Shown: in pieces, positions 23,301 to 37,539 of the stretch
How the letters are laid out: every line of letters begins with the position of its first letter
Numbering within the stretch: the first letter of the stretch is position 1
Notes under the pieces: model-generated
Database searches by the model: none
The model's input: only the letters and a program-made list of their open reading frames with translations
Told to the model about the DNA's origin: nothing
Position numbers and translations under genes: made by a program
Assembly (NCBI GenBank): GCA_037783545.1
Contig: JBBELK010000167.1
Coordinates: 186,001 to 250,000, forward strand
Direction: 5' to 3'
Origin: Henricia sp. BOLD:AAB3569
Taxonomy: Eukaryota; Echinodermata; Asteroidea; Spinulosida; Echinasteridae
DNA length: 64,000 nt

Positions 23301-25937
23301 TGGAACTGAAGGAATTTCCAGACAAACTTCCAATTTTGGCTGCTTAAACAGCTCTATGTCGCAAACTTGTTTTGCAAATTCGAACAGTTTCCCGTTCAAA
23401 CTGACCGATTTATTGGCGAATGTAGCTAAAACTTGCGGCCGGCACACTAATTGTTGTCACAAACAGACGTCGTTTTCGGCGAATACTGCGTCTCGAACGT
23501 TCGTTATTTTGGAACTGAAGGAATTTCCAGACAAACTTCCAATTTTGCCTGCTTAAACAGCTTTATGTCGCAAACTTGTTTTGCAAATTTGAACAGTTTC
23601 CCGTTCAAACTGACCGAGTTATTGGCGAATGTAGCTAAAACTTGCTGCCGGCAAACTAATGTTTGGCACAAACAGACGTCGCTTTCGGCGAATACTGCGT
23701 CTCGAACGGTCGTTATTTTGGAACTGAAGGAATTTCCAGACAAACTTCCAATTTTGCCTGCATGAACAGCTCTATGTCGCAAACTTGTTTTGCAAATTTG
23801 AACAGTTTCCCGTTTAAACTGACCGATTTATTGGCGAATGTAGCTAAAACTTGCTGCCGGCACACTAATTGTTGGCACAAACAGACGTCGCTTTCGGCGA
23901 ATGCTGCGTCTCGAACGTTCGTTATTTTGGAACTGAAGGAATTTCCAGACAAACTTCCAATTTTGCCTGCTTAAACAGCTCTATGTCGCAAACTTGTTTT
24001 GCAATTTTGAACAGTTTCCCGTTCAAACCGACCGAGTTATTGGCGAATGAAGCTAAAACTCAATCTCGGCACACTAATTGTTGGCACAAACAGACGTCGT
24101 TTTCGGCGAATACTGCGTCTCGAACGGTCGTTATTTTGGAACTGAAGGAATTTCCAGACAAACTTCCAATTTTGCCTGCTTAAACAGCTCTATGTCGCAA
24201 ACTTGTTTTGAAAATTTGAACAGTTTCCCGTTCAAACCGATCGAGTTATTGGCGAATGAAGCTAAAACTCAATCTCGGCACACTAATTGTTGGCACAAAC
24301 AGACGTCGTTTTCGGCGAATACTGCGTCTCGAACGTTCGTTATTTTGGAACTGAAGGAATTTCCAGACAAACTTCCAATTTTGCCTGCTTAAACAGCTCT
24401 ATGTCGCAAACTTGTTTTGCAAATTTGAACAGTTTCCCGTTCAAACTGACCGATTTATTGGCGAATGTAGCTAAAACTTGCTGCCGGCACACTAATTGTT
24501 GGCACAAACAGACGTCGCTTTCGGCGAATGCTGCGTCTCGAACGTTCGTTATTTTGGAACTGAAGGAATTTCCAGACAAACTTCCAATTTTGCCTGCTTA
24601 AACAGCTCTATGTCGCAAACTTGTTTTGCAATTTTGAACAGTTTCCCGTTCAAACCGACCGAGTTATTGGCGAATGAAGCTAAAACTCAATCTCGGCACA
24701 CTAATTGTTGGCACAAACAGACGTCGTTTTCGGCGAATACTGCGTCTCGAACGTGTTATTTTGGAACTGAAGGAATTTCCAGACAAACTTCAAATTTTGC
24801 CTGCTTAAACAGCTCTATGTCGCAAACTTGTTTTGCAAATTTGAACAGTTTCCCGTTAAAACTGACCGAGTTATTGGCGAATGTAGCTAAAACTTGCTGC
24901 CAGCAAACTAATGTTTGGCACAGACAGACGTCGCTTTCGGCGAATACTGCGTCTCGAACGTGTTATTTTGGAACTGAAGGAATTTCCAGACAAACTTCAA
25001 ATTTTGCCTGCTTAAACAGCTCTATGTCGCAAACTTGTTTTGCAAATTTGAACAGTTTCCCGTTAAAACTGACCGAGTTATTGGCGAATGAAGCTAAAAC
25101 TCAATCTCGGCACACTAATTGTTGGCACAAACAGACGTCGTTTTCGGCGAATACTGCGTCTCGAACGTGTTATTTTGGAACTGAAGGAATTTCCAGACAA
25201 ACTTCAAATTTTGCCTGCTTAAACAGCTCTATGTCGCAAACTTGTTTTGCAAATTTGAACAGTTTCCCGTTAAAACTGACCGAGTTATTGGCGAATGTAG
25301 CTAAAACTTGCTCCCGGCAAACTAATGTTTGGCACAAACAGACGTCCCTTTCGGCGAATGCTGCGTCTCGAACGTTCGTTATTTTGGAACTGAAGGAATT
25401 TCCAGACAAACTTCCAATTTTGCCTGCTTAAACAGCTCTATGTCGCAAACTTGTTTTGCAAATTTGAACAGTTTCCCGTTCAAACTGACCGATTTATTGG
25501 CGAATGTAGCTAAAACTTGCGGCCGGCACACTAATTGTTGGCACAAACAGACGTCGTTTTCGGCGAATACTGCGTCTCGAACGTTCGTTATTTTGGAACT
25601 GAAGGAATTTCCAGACAAACTTCAAATTTTGCCTGCTTAAACAGCTCTATGTCGCAAACTTGTTTTGCAAATTTGAACAGTTTCCCGTTCAAACCGACCG
25701 AGTTATTGGCGAATGAAGCTAAAACTCAATCTTGGCACACTAATTGTTGGCACAAACAGACGTCGCTTTCGGCGAATACTGCGTCTCGAACGGTCGTTAT
25801 TTTGGAACTGAAGGAATTTCCAGACAAACTTCCAATTTTGCCTGCTTAAACAGCTCTATGTCGCAAACTTGTTTTGCAAATTTGAACAGTTTCCCGTTCA
25901 AACTGACCGATTTATTGGCGAATGTAGCTAAAACTTG
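20310..25937. repeat. Tandem duplication of about 6 kb, copy 2
   Basis: Directly follows copy 1. It shares the rare TAG-creating change caaatagac (22001; 15946 in copy 1), the gcatgaacag variant (23760; 18123) and the three 2-bp deletions. A private box change (ccagcaaac near 24900) separates it from copy 1. Confidence 0.88.
23761..25431. repeat. Divergent subfamily island 2
   Basis: Copy of the 18124-19794 island at an offset of 5637 bp, with 2-bp deletions at 24754, 24961 and 25168. The second 207-bp monomer has ccagcaaac instead of ccggcaaac. Confidence 0.88.
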
Positions 25938-26079
25938 CTGCCGGCACACTAATTGTTGGCACAAACAGACGTCGCTTTCGGCGAATGCTGCGTCTCGAAC
26001 GTTCGTTATTTTGGAACTGAAGGAATTTCCAGACAAACTTCCAATTTTGCCTGCTTAAACAGCTCTATGTCGCAAACTT

Positions 26080-26840
26080 GTTTTGCAATTTTGAACAGTT
26101 TCCCGTTCAAACCGACCGAGTTATTGGCGAATGAAGCTAAAACTCAATCTCGGCACACTAATTGTTGGCACAAACAGACGTCGTTTTCGGCGAATACTGC
26201 GTCTCGAACGTGTTATTTTGGAACTGAAGGAATTTCCAGACAAACTTCAAATTTTGCCTGCTTAAACAGCTCTATGTCGCAAACTTGTTTTGCAAATTTG
26301 AACAGTTTCCCGTTAAAACTGACCGAGTTATTGGCGAATGTAGCTAAAACTTGCTGCCGGCAAACTAATGTTTGGCACAGACAGACGTCGCTTTCGGCGA
26401 ATACTGCGTCTCGAACGTGTTATTTTGGAACTGAAGGAATTTCCAGACAAACTTCAAATTTTGCCTGCTTAAACAGCTCTATGTCGCAAACTTGTTTTGC
26501 AAATTTGAACAGTTTCCCGTTAAAACTGACCGAGTTATTGGCGAATGAAGCTAAAACTCAATCTCGGCACACTAATTGTTGGCACAAACAGACGTCGTTT
26601 TCGGCGAATACTGCGTCTCGAACGTGTTATTTTGGAACTGAAGGAATTTCCAGACAAACTTCAAATTTTGCCTGCTTAAACAGCTCTATGTCGCAAACTT
26701 GTTTTGCAAATTTGAACAGTTTCCCGTTAAAACTGACCGAGTTATTGGCGAATGTAGCTAAAACTTGCTCCCGGCAAACTAATGTTTGGCACAAACAGAC
26801 GTCCCTTTCGGCGAATGCTGCGTCTCGAACGTTCGGAATT
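26080..26840. repeat. Divergent subfamily island 3 (partial, ends at 17-bp deletion)
   Basis: Copy of the last part of island 2 at an offset of 1457 bp, with 2-bp deletions at 26211, 26418 and 26625. It ends in a 192-bp monomer. It lacks the ccagcaaac change, so it is not a simple copy of the present island 2. Confidence 0.85.
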
Positions 26841-26845
26841 TCCAG
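26826..26845. other. 17-bp deletion junction (192-bp monomer)
   Basis: The sequence reads cgaacgttcg directly followed by gaatttccag. The 17 bases that normally lie between (m54-m70) are missing. A single G is shared at the two ends, so only trivial microhomology is involved. The resulting 192-bp monomer is a multiple of 3, which extends a TTG-started open frame to 375 codons (25953-27080). Confidence 0.95.
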
Positions 26846-29583
26846 ACAAACTTCCAATTTTGCCTGCTTAAACAGCTCTATGTCGCAAACTTGTTTTGCA
26901 AATTTGAACAGTTTCCCGTTCAAACTGACCGATTTATTGGCGAATGTAGCTAAAACTTGCGGCCGGCACACTAATTGTTGGCACAAACAGACGTCGTTTT
27001 CGGCGAATACTGCGTCTCGAACGTTCGTTATTTTGGAACTGAAGGAATTTCCAGACAAACTTCAAATTTTGCCTGCTTAAACAGCTCTATGTCGCAAACT
27101 TGTTTTGCAAATTTGAACAGTTTCCCGTTCAAACCGACCGAGTTATTGGCGAATGAAGCTAAAACTCAATCTTGGCACACTAATTGTTGGCACAAACAGA
27201 CGTCGCTTTCGGCGAATACTGCGTCTCGAACGGTCGTTATTTTGGAACTGAAGGAATTTCCAGACAAACTTCCAATTTTGCCTGCTTAAACAGCTCTATG
27301 TCGCAAACTTGTTTTGCAAATTTGAACAGTTTCCCGTTCAAACTGACCGATTTATTGGCGAATGTAGCTAAAACTTGCTGCCGGCACACTAATTGTTGGC
27401 ACAAACAGACGTCGCTTTCGGCGAATGCTGCGTCTCGAACGTTCGTTATTTTGGAACTGAAGGAATTTCCAGACAAACTTCCAATTTTGCCTGCTTAAAC
27501 AGCTCTATGTCGCAAACTTGTTTTGCAAATTTGAACAGTTTCCCGTTCAAACCGACCGAGTTATTGGCGAATGAAGCTAAAACTCAATCTTGGCACACTA
27601 ATTGTTGGCACAAACAGACGTCGCTTTCGGCGAATACTGCGTCTCGAACGGTCGTTATTTTGGAACTGAAGGAATTTCCAGACAAACTTCCAATTTTGCC
27701 TGCTTAAACAGCTCTATGTCGCAAACTTGTTTTGCAAATTTGAACAGTTTCCCGTTCAAACTGACCGATTTATTGGCGAATGTAGCTAAAACTTGCGGCC
27801 GGCACACTAATTGTTGGCACAAACAGACGTCGCTTTCGGCGAATACTGCGTCTCGAACGGTCGTTATTTTGGAACTGAAGGAATTTCCAGACAAACTTCC
27901 AATTTTGCCTGCTTAAACAGCTCTATGTCGCAAACTTGTTTTGCAAATTCGAACAGTTTCCCGTTCAAACTGACCGATTTATTGGCGAATGTAGCTAAAA
28001 CTTGCGGCCGGCACACTAATTGTTGTCACAAACAGACGTCGTTTTCGGCGAATACTGCGTCTCGAACGTTCGTTATTTTGGAACTGAAGGAATTTCCAGA
28101 CAAACTTCAAATTTTGCCTGCTTAAACAGCTTTATGTCGCAAACTTGTTTTGCAAATTTGAACAGTTTCCCGTTCAAACTGACCGAGTTATTGGCGAATG
28201 TAGCTAAAACTTGCTGCCGGCAAACTAATGTTTGGCACAAACAGACGTCGCTTTCGGCGAATACTGCGTCTCGAACGGTCGTTATTTTGGAACTGAAGGA
28301 ATTTCCAGACAAACTTCCAATTTTGGCTGCTTAAACAGCTCTATGTCGCAAACTTGTTTTGCAAATTCGAACAGTTTCCCGTTCAAACTGACCGATTTAT
28401 TGGCGAATGTAGCTAAAACTTGCGGCCGGCACACTAATTGTTGTCACAAACAGACGTCGTTTTCGGCGAATACTGCGTCTCGAACGTTCGTTATTTTGGA
28501 ACTGAAGGAATTTCCAGACAAACTTCAAATTTTGCCTGCTTAAACAGCTTTATGTCGCAAACTTGTTTTGCAAATTTGAACAGTTTCCCGTTCAAACTGA
28601 CCGAGTTATTGGCGAATGTAGCTAAAACTTGCTGCCGGCAAACTAATGTTTGGCACAAACAGACGTCGCTTTCGGCGAATACTGCGTCTCGAACGGTCGT
28701 TATTTTGGAACTGAAGGAATTTCCAGACAAACTTCCAATTTTGGCTGCTTAAACAGCTCTATGTCGCAAACTTGTTTTGCAAATTTGAACAGTTTCCCGT
28801 TCAAACCGACCGAGTTATTGGCGAATGAAGCTAAAACTCAGTCTTGGCACACTAATTGTTGGCACAAACAGACGTCGGTTTCGGCGAATACTGCGTCTCG
28901 AACGGTCGTTATTTTGGAACTGAAGGAATTTCCAGACAAACTTCCAATTTTGCCTGCTTAAACAGCTCTATGTCGCAAACTTGTTTTGCAAATTTGAACA
29001 GTTTCCCGTTCAAACTGACCGATTTATTGGCGAATGTAGCTAAAACTTGCGGCCGGCACACTAATTGTTGGCACAAACAGACGTCGTTTTCGGCGAATAC
29101 TGCGTCTCGAACGGTCGTTATTTTGGAACTGAAGGAATTTCCAGACAAACTTCCAATTTTGGCTGCTTAAACAGCTCTATGTCGCAAACTTGTTTTGCAA
29201 ATTCGAACAGTTTCCCGTTCAAACTGACCGATTTATTGGCGAATGTAGCTAAAACTTGCGGCCGGCACACTAATTGTTGTCACAAACAGACGTCGTTTTC
29301 GGCGAATACTGCGTCTCGAACGTTCGTTATTTTGGAACTGAAGGAATTTCCAGACAAACTTCCAATTTTGCCTGCTTAAACAGCTTTATGTCGCAAACTT
29401 GTTTTGCAAATTTGAACAGTTTCCCGTTCAAACTGACCGAGTTATTGGCGAATGTAGCTAAAACTTGCTGCCGGCAAACTAATGTTTGGCACAAACAGAC
29501 GTCGCTTTCGGCGAATACTGCGTCTCGAACGGTCGTTATTTTGGAACTGAAGGAATTTCCAGACAAACTTCCAATTTTGCCTG

Positions 29584-31254
29584 CATGAACAGCTCTATGT
29601 CGCAAACTTGTTTTGCAAATTTGAACAGTTTCCCGTTTAAACTGACCGATTTATTGGCGAATGTAGCTAAAACTTGCTGCCGGCACACTAATTGTTGGCA
29701 CAAACAGACGTCGCTTTCGGCGAATGCTGCGTCTCGAACGTTCGTTATTTTGGAACTGAAGGAATTTCCAGACAAACTTCCAATTTTGCCTGCTTAAACA
29801 GCTCTATGTCGCAAACTTGTTTTGCAATTTTGAACAGTTTCCCGTTCAAACCGACCGAGTTATTGGCGAATGAAGCTAAAACTCAATCTCGGCACACTAA
29901 TTGTTGGCACAAACAGACGTCGTTTTCGGCGAATACTGCGTCTCGAACGGTCGTTATTTTGGAACTGAAGGAATTTCCAGACAAACTTCCAATTTTGCCT
30001 GCTTAAACAGCTCTATGTCGCAAACTTGTTTTGAAAATTTGAACAGTTTCCCGTTCAAACCGATCGAGTTATTGGCGAATGAAGCTAAAACTCAATCTCG
30101 GCACACTAATTGTTGGCACAAACAGACGTCGTTTTCGGCGAATACTGCGTCTCGAACGTTCGTTATTTTGGAACTGAAGGAATTTCCAGACAAACTTCCA
30201 ATTTTGCCTGCTTAAACAGCTCTATGTCGCAAACTTGTTTTGCAAATTTGAACAGTTTCCCGTTCAAACTGACCGATTTATTGGCGAATGTAGCTAAAAC
30301 TTGCTGCCGGCACACTAATTGTTGGCACAAACAGACGTCGCTTTCGGCGAATGCTGCGTCTCGAACGTTCGTTATTTTGGAACTGAAGGAATTTCCAGAC
30401 AAACTTCCAATTTTGCCTGCTTAAACAGCTCTATGTCGCAAACTTGTTTTGCAATTTTGAACAGTTTCCCGTTCAAACCGACCGAGTTATTGGCGAATGA
30501 AGCTAAAACTCAATCTCGGCACACTAATTGTTGGCACAAACAGACGTCGTTTTCGGCGAATACTGCGTCTCGAACGTGTTATTTTGGAACTGAAGGAATT
30601 TCCAGACAAACTTCAAATTTTGCCTGCTTAAACAGCTCTATGTCGCAAACTTGTTTTGCAAATTTGAACAGTTTCCCGTTAAAACTGACCGAGTTATTGG
30701 CGAATGTAGCTAAAACTTGCTGCCGGCAAACTAATGTTTGGCACAGACAGACGTCGCTTTCGGCGAATACTGCGTCTCGAACGTGTTATTTTGGAACTGA
30801 AGGAATTTCCAGACAAACTTCAAATTTTGCCTGCTTAAACAGCTCTATGTCGCAAACTTGTTTTGCAAATTTGAACAGTTTCCCGTTAAAACTGACCGAG
30901 TTATTGGCGAATGAAGCTAAAACTCAATCTCGGCACACTAATTGTTGGCACAAACAGACGTCGTTTTCGGCGAATACTGCGTCTCGAACGTGTTATTTTG
31001 GAACTGAAGGAATTTCCAGACAAACTTCAAATTTTGCCTGCTTAAACAGCTCTATGTCGCAAACTTGTTTTGCAAATTTGAACAGTTTCCCGTTAAAACT
31101 GACCGAGTTATTGGCGAATGTAGCTAAAACTTGCTCCCGGCAAACTAATGTTTGGCACAAACAGACGTCCCTTTCGGCGAATGCTGCGTCTCGAACGTTC
31201 GTTATTTTGGAACTGAAGGAATTTCCAGACAAACTTCCAATTTTGCCTGCTTAA
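29584..31254. repeat. Divergent subfamily island 4
   Basis: Copy of island 1 inside the second 11,460-bp unit, with 2-bp deletions at 30577, 30784 and 30991 and the gcatgaacag variant at 29583. Confidence 0.88.
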
Positions 31255-34200
31255 ACAGCTCTATGTCGCAAACTTGTTTTGCAAATTTGAACAGTTTCCC
31301 GTTCAAACTGACCGATTTATTGGCGAATGTAGCTAAAACTTGCGGCCGGCACACTAATTGTTGGCACAAACAGACGTCGTTTTCGGCGAATACTGCGTCT
31401 CGAACGTTCGTTATTTTGGAACTGAAGGAATTTCCAGACAAACTTCAAATTTTGCCTGCTTAAACAGCTCTATGTCGCAAACTTGTTTTGCAAATTTGAA
31501 CAGTTTCCCGTTCAAACCGACCGAGTTATTGGCGAATGAAGCTAAAACTCAATCTTGGCACACTAATTGTTGGCACAAACAGACGTCGCTTTCGGCGAAT
31601 ACTGCGTCTCGAACGGTCGTTATTTTGGAACTGAAGGAATTTCCAGACAAACTTCCAATTTTGCCTGCTTAAACAGCTCTATGTCGCAAACTTGTTTTGC
31701 AAATTTGAACAGTTTCCCGTTCAAACTGACCGATTTATTGGCGAATGTAGCTAAAACTTGCGGCCGGCACACTAATTGTTGGCACAAACAGACGTCGCTT
31801 TCGGCGAATACTGCGTCTCGAACGGTCGTTATTTTGGAACTGAAGGAATTTCCAGACAAACTTCCAATTTTGCCTGCTTAAACAGCTCTATGTCGCAAAC
31901 TTGTTTTGCAAATTTGAACAGTTTCCCGTTCAAACTGACCGATTTATTGGCGAATGTAGCTAAAACTTGCTGCCGGCACACTAATTGTTGGCACAAACAG
32001 ACGTCGCTTTCGGCGAATGCTGCGTCTCGAACGTTCGTTATTTTGGAACTGAAGGAATTTCCAGACAAACTTCCAATTTTGCCTGCTTAAACAGCTCTAT
32101 GTCGCAAACTTGTTTTGCAAATTTGAACAGTTTCCCGTTCAAACCGACCGAGTTATTGGCGAATGAAGCTAAAACTCAATCTTGGCACACTAATTGTTGG
32201 CACAAACAGACGTCGCTTTCGGCGAATACTGCGTCTCGAACGGTCGTTATTTTGGAACTGAAGGAATTTCCAGACAAACTTCCAATTTTGCCTGCTTAAA
32301 CAGCTCTATGTCGCAAACTTGTTTTGCAAATTTGAACAGTTTCCCGTTCAAACTGACCGATTTATTGGCGAATGTAGCTAAAACTTGCTGCCGGCACACT
32401 AATTGTTGGCACAAACAGACGTCCCTTTCGGCGAATGCTGCGTCTCGAACGTTCGTTATTTTGGAACTGAAGGAATTTCCAGACAAACTTCCAATTTTGC
32501 CTGCTTAAACAGCTCTATGTCGCAAACTTGTTTTGCAAATTTGAACAGTTTCCCGTTCAAACTGACCGATTTATTGGCGAATGTAGCTAAAACTTGCGGC
32601 CGGCACACTAATTGTTGGCACAAACAGACGTCGTTTTCGGCGAATACTGCGTCTCGAACGTTCGTTATTTTGGAACTGAAGGAATTTCCAGACAAACTTC
32701 AAATTTTGCCTGCTTAAACAGCTCTATGTCGCAAACTTGTTTTGCAAATTTGAACAGTTTCCCGTTCAAACCGACCGAGTTATTGGCGAATGAAGCTAAA
32801 ACTCAATCTTGGCACACTAATTGTTGGCACAAACAGACGTCGCTTTCGGCGAATACTGCGTCTCGAACGGTCGTTATTTTGGAACTGAAGGAATTTCCAG
32901 ACAAACTTCCAATTTTGCCTGCTTAAACAGCTCTATGTCGCAAACTTGTTTTGCAAATTTGAACAGTTTCCCGTTCAAACTGACCGATTTATTGGCGAAT
33001 GTAGCTAAAACTTGCGGCCGGCACACTAATTGTTGGCACAAACAGACGTCGCTTTCGGCGAATACTGCGTCTCGAACGGTCGTTATTTTGGAACTGAAGG
33101 AATTTCCAGACAAACTTCCAATTTTGCCTGCTTAAACAGCTCTATGTCGCAAACTTGTTTTGCAAATTTGAACAGTTTCCCGTTCAAACTGACCGATTTA
33201 TTGGCGAATGTAGCTAAAACTTGCTGCCGGCACACTAATTGTTGGCACAAACAGACGTCGCTTTCGGCGAATGCTGCGTCTCGAACGTTCGTTATTTTGG
33301 AACTGAAGGAATTTCCAGACAAACTTCCAATTTTGCCTGCTTAAACAGCTCTATGTCGCAAACTTGTTTTGCAAATTTGAACAGTTTCCCGTTCAAACTG
33401 ACCGATTTATTGGCGAATGTAGCTAAAACTTGCTGCCGGCACACTAATTGTTGGCACAAATAGACGTCGCTTTCGGCGAATGCTGCGTCTCGAACGTTCG
33501 TTATTTTGGAACTGAAGGAATTTCCAGACAAACTTCCAATTTTGCCTGCTTAAACAGCTCTATGTCGCAAACTTGTTTTGCAAATTTGAACAGTTTCCCG
33601 TTCAAACCGACCGAGTTATTGGCGAATGAAGCTAAAACTCAATCTTGGCACACTAATTGTTGGCACAAACAGACGTCGCTTTCGGCGAATACTGCGTCTC
33701 GAACGGTCGTTATTTTGGAACTGAAGGAATTTCCAGACAAACTTCCAATTTTGCCTGCTTAAACAGCTCTATGTCGCAAACTTGTTTTGCAAATTTGAAC
33801 AGTTTCCCGTTCAAACTGACCGATTTATTGGCGAATGTAGCTAAAACTTGCGGCCGGCACACTAATTGTTGGCACAAACAGACGTCGCTTTCGGCGAATA
33901 CTGCGTCTCGAACGGTCGTTATTTTGGAACTGAAGGAATTTCCAGACAAACTTCCAATTTTGCCTGCTTAAACAGCTCTATGTCGCAAACTTGTTTTGCA
34001 AATTCGAACAGTTTCCCGTTCAAACTGACCGATTTATTGGCGAATGTAGCTAAAACTTGCGGCCGGCACACTAATTGTTGTCACAAACAGACGTCGTTTT
34101 CGGCGAATACTGCGTCTCGAACGTTCGTTATTTTGGAACTGAAGGAATTTCCAGACAAACTTCAAATTTTGCCTGCTTAAACAGCTTTATGTCGCAAACT

Positions 34201-35220
34201 TGTTTTGCAAATTTGAACAGTTTCCCGTTCAAACTGACCGAGTTATTGGCGAATGTAGCTAAAACTTGCTGCCGGCAAACTAATGTTTGGCACAAACAGA
34301 CGTCGCTTTCGGCGAATACTGCGTCTCGAACGGTCGTTATTTTGGAACTGAAGGAATTTCCAGACAAACTTCCAATTTTGGCTGCTTAAACAGCTCTATG
34401 TCGCAAACTTGTTTTGCAAATTTGAACAGTTTCCCGTTCAAACCGACCGAGTTATTGGCGAATGAAGCTAAAACTCAATCTTGGCACACTAATTGTTGGC
34501 ACAAACAGACGTCGGTTTCGGCGAATACTGCGTCTCGAACGGTCGTTATTTTGGAACTGAAGGAATTTCCAGACAAACTTCCAATTTTGCCTGCTTAAAC
34601 AGCTCTATGTCGCAAACTTGTTTTGCAAATTTGAACAGTTTCCCGTTCAAACTGACCGATTTATTGGCGAATGTAGCTAAAACTTGCGGCCGGCACACTA
34701 ATTGTTGGCACAAACAGACGTCGTTTTCGGCGAATACTGCGTCTCGAACGGTCGTTATTTTGGAACTGAAGGAATTTCCAGACAAACTTCCAATTTTGGC
34801 TGCTTAAACAGCTCTATGTCGCAAACTTGTTTTGCAAATTCGAACAGTTTCCCGTTCAAACTGACCGATTTATTGGCGAATGTAGCTAAAACTTGCGGCC
34901 GGCACACTAATTGTTGTCACAAACAGACGTCGTTTTCGGCGAATACTGCGTCTCGAACGTTCGTTATTTTGGAACTGAAGGAATTTCCAGACAAACTTCC
35001 AATTTTGCCTGCTTAAACAGCTTTATGTCGCAAACTTGTTTTGCAAATTTGAACAGTTTCCCGTTCAAACTGACCGAGTTATTGGCGAATGTAGCTAAAA
35101 CTTGCTGCCGGCAAACTAATGTTTGGCACAAACAGACGTCGCTTTCGGCGAATACTGCGTCTCGAACGGTCGTTATTTTGGAACTGAAGGAATTTCCAGA
35201 CAAACTTCCAATTTTGCCTG

Positions 35221-36891
35221 CATGAACAGCTCTATGTCGCAAACTTGTTTTGCAAATTTGAACAGTTTCCCGTTTAAACTGACCGATTTATTGGCGAATG
35301 TAGCTAAAACTTGCTGCCGGCACACTAATTGTTGGCACAAACAGACGTCGCTTTCGGCGAATGCTGCGTCTCGAACGTTCGTTATTTTGGAACTGAAGGA
35401 ATTTCCAGACAAACTTCCAATTTTGCCTGCTTAAACAGCTCTATGTCGCAAACTTGTTTTGCAATTTTGAACAGTTTCCCGTTCAAACCGACCGAGTTAT
35501 TGGCGAATGAAGCTAAAACTCAATCTCGGCACACTAATTGTTGGCACAAACAGACGTCGTTTTCGGCGAATACTGCGTCTCGAACGGTCGTTATTTTGGA
35601 ACTGAAGGAATTTCCAGACAAACTTCCAATTTTGCCTGCTTAAACAGCTCTATGTCGCAAACTTGTTTTGAAAATTTGAACAGTTTCCCGTTCAAACCGA
35701 TCGAGTTATTGGCGAATGAAGCTAAAACTCAATCTCGGCACACTAATTGTTGGCACAAACAGACGTCGTTTTCGGCGAATACTGCGTCTCGAACGTTCGT
35801 TATTTTGGAACTGAAGGAATTTCCAGACAAACTTCCAATTTTGCCTGCTTAAACAGCTCTATGTCGCAAACTTGTTTTGCAAATTTGAACAGTTTCCCGT
35901 TCAAACTGACCGATTTATTGGCGAATGTAGCTAAAACTTGCTGCCGGCACACTAATTGTTGGCACAAACAGACGTCGCTTTCGGCGAATGCTGCGTCTCG
36001 AACGTTCGTTATTTTGGAACTGAAGGAATTTCCAGACAAACTTCCAATTTTGCCTGCTTAAACAGCTCTATGTCGCAAACTTGTTTTGCAATTTTGAACA
36101 GTTTCCCGTTCAAACCGACCGAGTTATTGGCGAATGAAGCTAAAACTCAATCTCGGCACACTAATTGTTGGCACAAACAGACGTCGTTTTCGGCGAATAC
36201 TGCGTCTCGAACGTGTTATTTTGGAACTGAAGGAATTTCCAGACAAACTTCAAATTTTGCCTGCTTAAACAGCTCTATGTCGCAAACTTGTTTTGCAAAT
36301 TTGAACAGTTTCCCGTTAAAACTGACCGAGTTATTGGCGAATGTAGCTAAAACTTGCTGCCAGCAAACTAATGTTTGGCACAGACAGACGTCGCTTTCGG
36401 CGAATACTGCGTCTCGAACGTGTTATTTTGGAACTGAAGGAATTTCCAGACAAACTTCAAATTTTGCCTGCTTAAACAGCTCTATGTCGCAAACTTGTTT
36501 TGCAAATTTGAACAGTTTCCCGTTAAAACTGACCGAGTTATTGGCGAATGAAGCTAAAACTCAATCTCGGCACACTAATTGTTGGCACAAACAGACGTCG
36601 TTTTCGGCGAATACTGCGTCTCGAACGTGTTATTTTGGAACTGAAGGAATTTCCAGACAAACTTCAAATTTTGCCTGCTTAAACAGCTCTATGTCGCAAA
36701 CTTGTTTTGCAAATTTGAACAGTTTCCCGTTAAAACTGACCGAGTTATTGGCGAATGTAGCTAAAACTTGCTCCCGGCAAACTAATGTTTGGCACAAACA
36801 GACGTCCCTTTCGGCGAATGCTGCGTCTCGAACGTTCGTTATTTTGGAACTGAAGGAATTTCCAGACAAACTTCCAATTTTGCCTGCTTAA
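35221..36891. repeat. Divergent subfamily island 5
   Basis: Copy of island 2 inside the second 11,460-bp unit, with the shared ccagcaaac change and 2-bp deletions at 36214, 36421 and 36628. Confidence 0.88.
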
Positions 36892-37539
36892 ACAGCTCTA
36901 TGTCGCAAACTTGTTTTGCAAATTTGAACAGTTTCCCGTTCAAACTGACCGATTTATTGGCGAATGTAGCTAAAACTTGCGGCCGGCACACTAATTGTTG
37001 GCACAAACAGACGTCGTTTTCGGCGAATACTGCGTCTCGAACGTTCGTTATTTTGGAACTGAAGGAATTTCCAGACAAACTTCAAATTTTGCCTGCTTAA
37101 ACAGCTCTATGTCGCAAACTTGTTTTGCAAATTTGAACAGTTTCCCGTTCAAACCGACCGAGTTATTGGCGAATGAAGCTAAAACTCAATCTTGGCACAC
37201 TAATTGTTGGCACAAACAGACGTCGCTTTCGGCGAATACTGCGTCTCGAACGGTCGTTATTTTGGAACTGAAGGAATTTCCAGACAAACTTCCAATTTTG
37301 CCTGCTTAAACAGCTCTATGTCGCAAACTTGTTTTGCAAATTTGAACAGTTTCCCGTTCAAACTGACCGATTTATTGGCGAATGTAGCTAAAACTTGCTG
37401 CCGGCACACTAATTGTTGGCACAAACAGACGTCGCTTTCGGCGAATGCTGCGTCTCGAACGTTCGTTATTTTGGAACTGAAGGAATTTCCAGACAAACTT
37501 CCAATTTTGCCTGCTTAAACAGCTCTATGTCGCAAACTT

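Larger units (their letters stand above)
15950..27409. repeat. 11,460-bp higher-order unit, copy 1
   Basis: Every monomer type from about 15.95 kb to 27.95 kb recurs 11,460 bp downstream in the same order, with all three 2-bp-deletion clusters and the 17-bp deletion. The left limit is set by T at 15946 (C at 27406) and the right limit by C at 27950 (T at 39410). Unit boundaries inside a tandem duplication are arbitrary. Confidence 0.93.

Noticed and set aside
25953..27080. 375-codon open frame, the longest in the window (also 37413-38540), and the 311-codon frames
   Set aside because: Produced by 207- and 192-bp monomers that happen to be multiples of 3. TTG start, no signal, no domain, and simple repetition of the same translated unit. 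Kept only as a curiosity in the indel finding.
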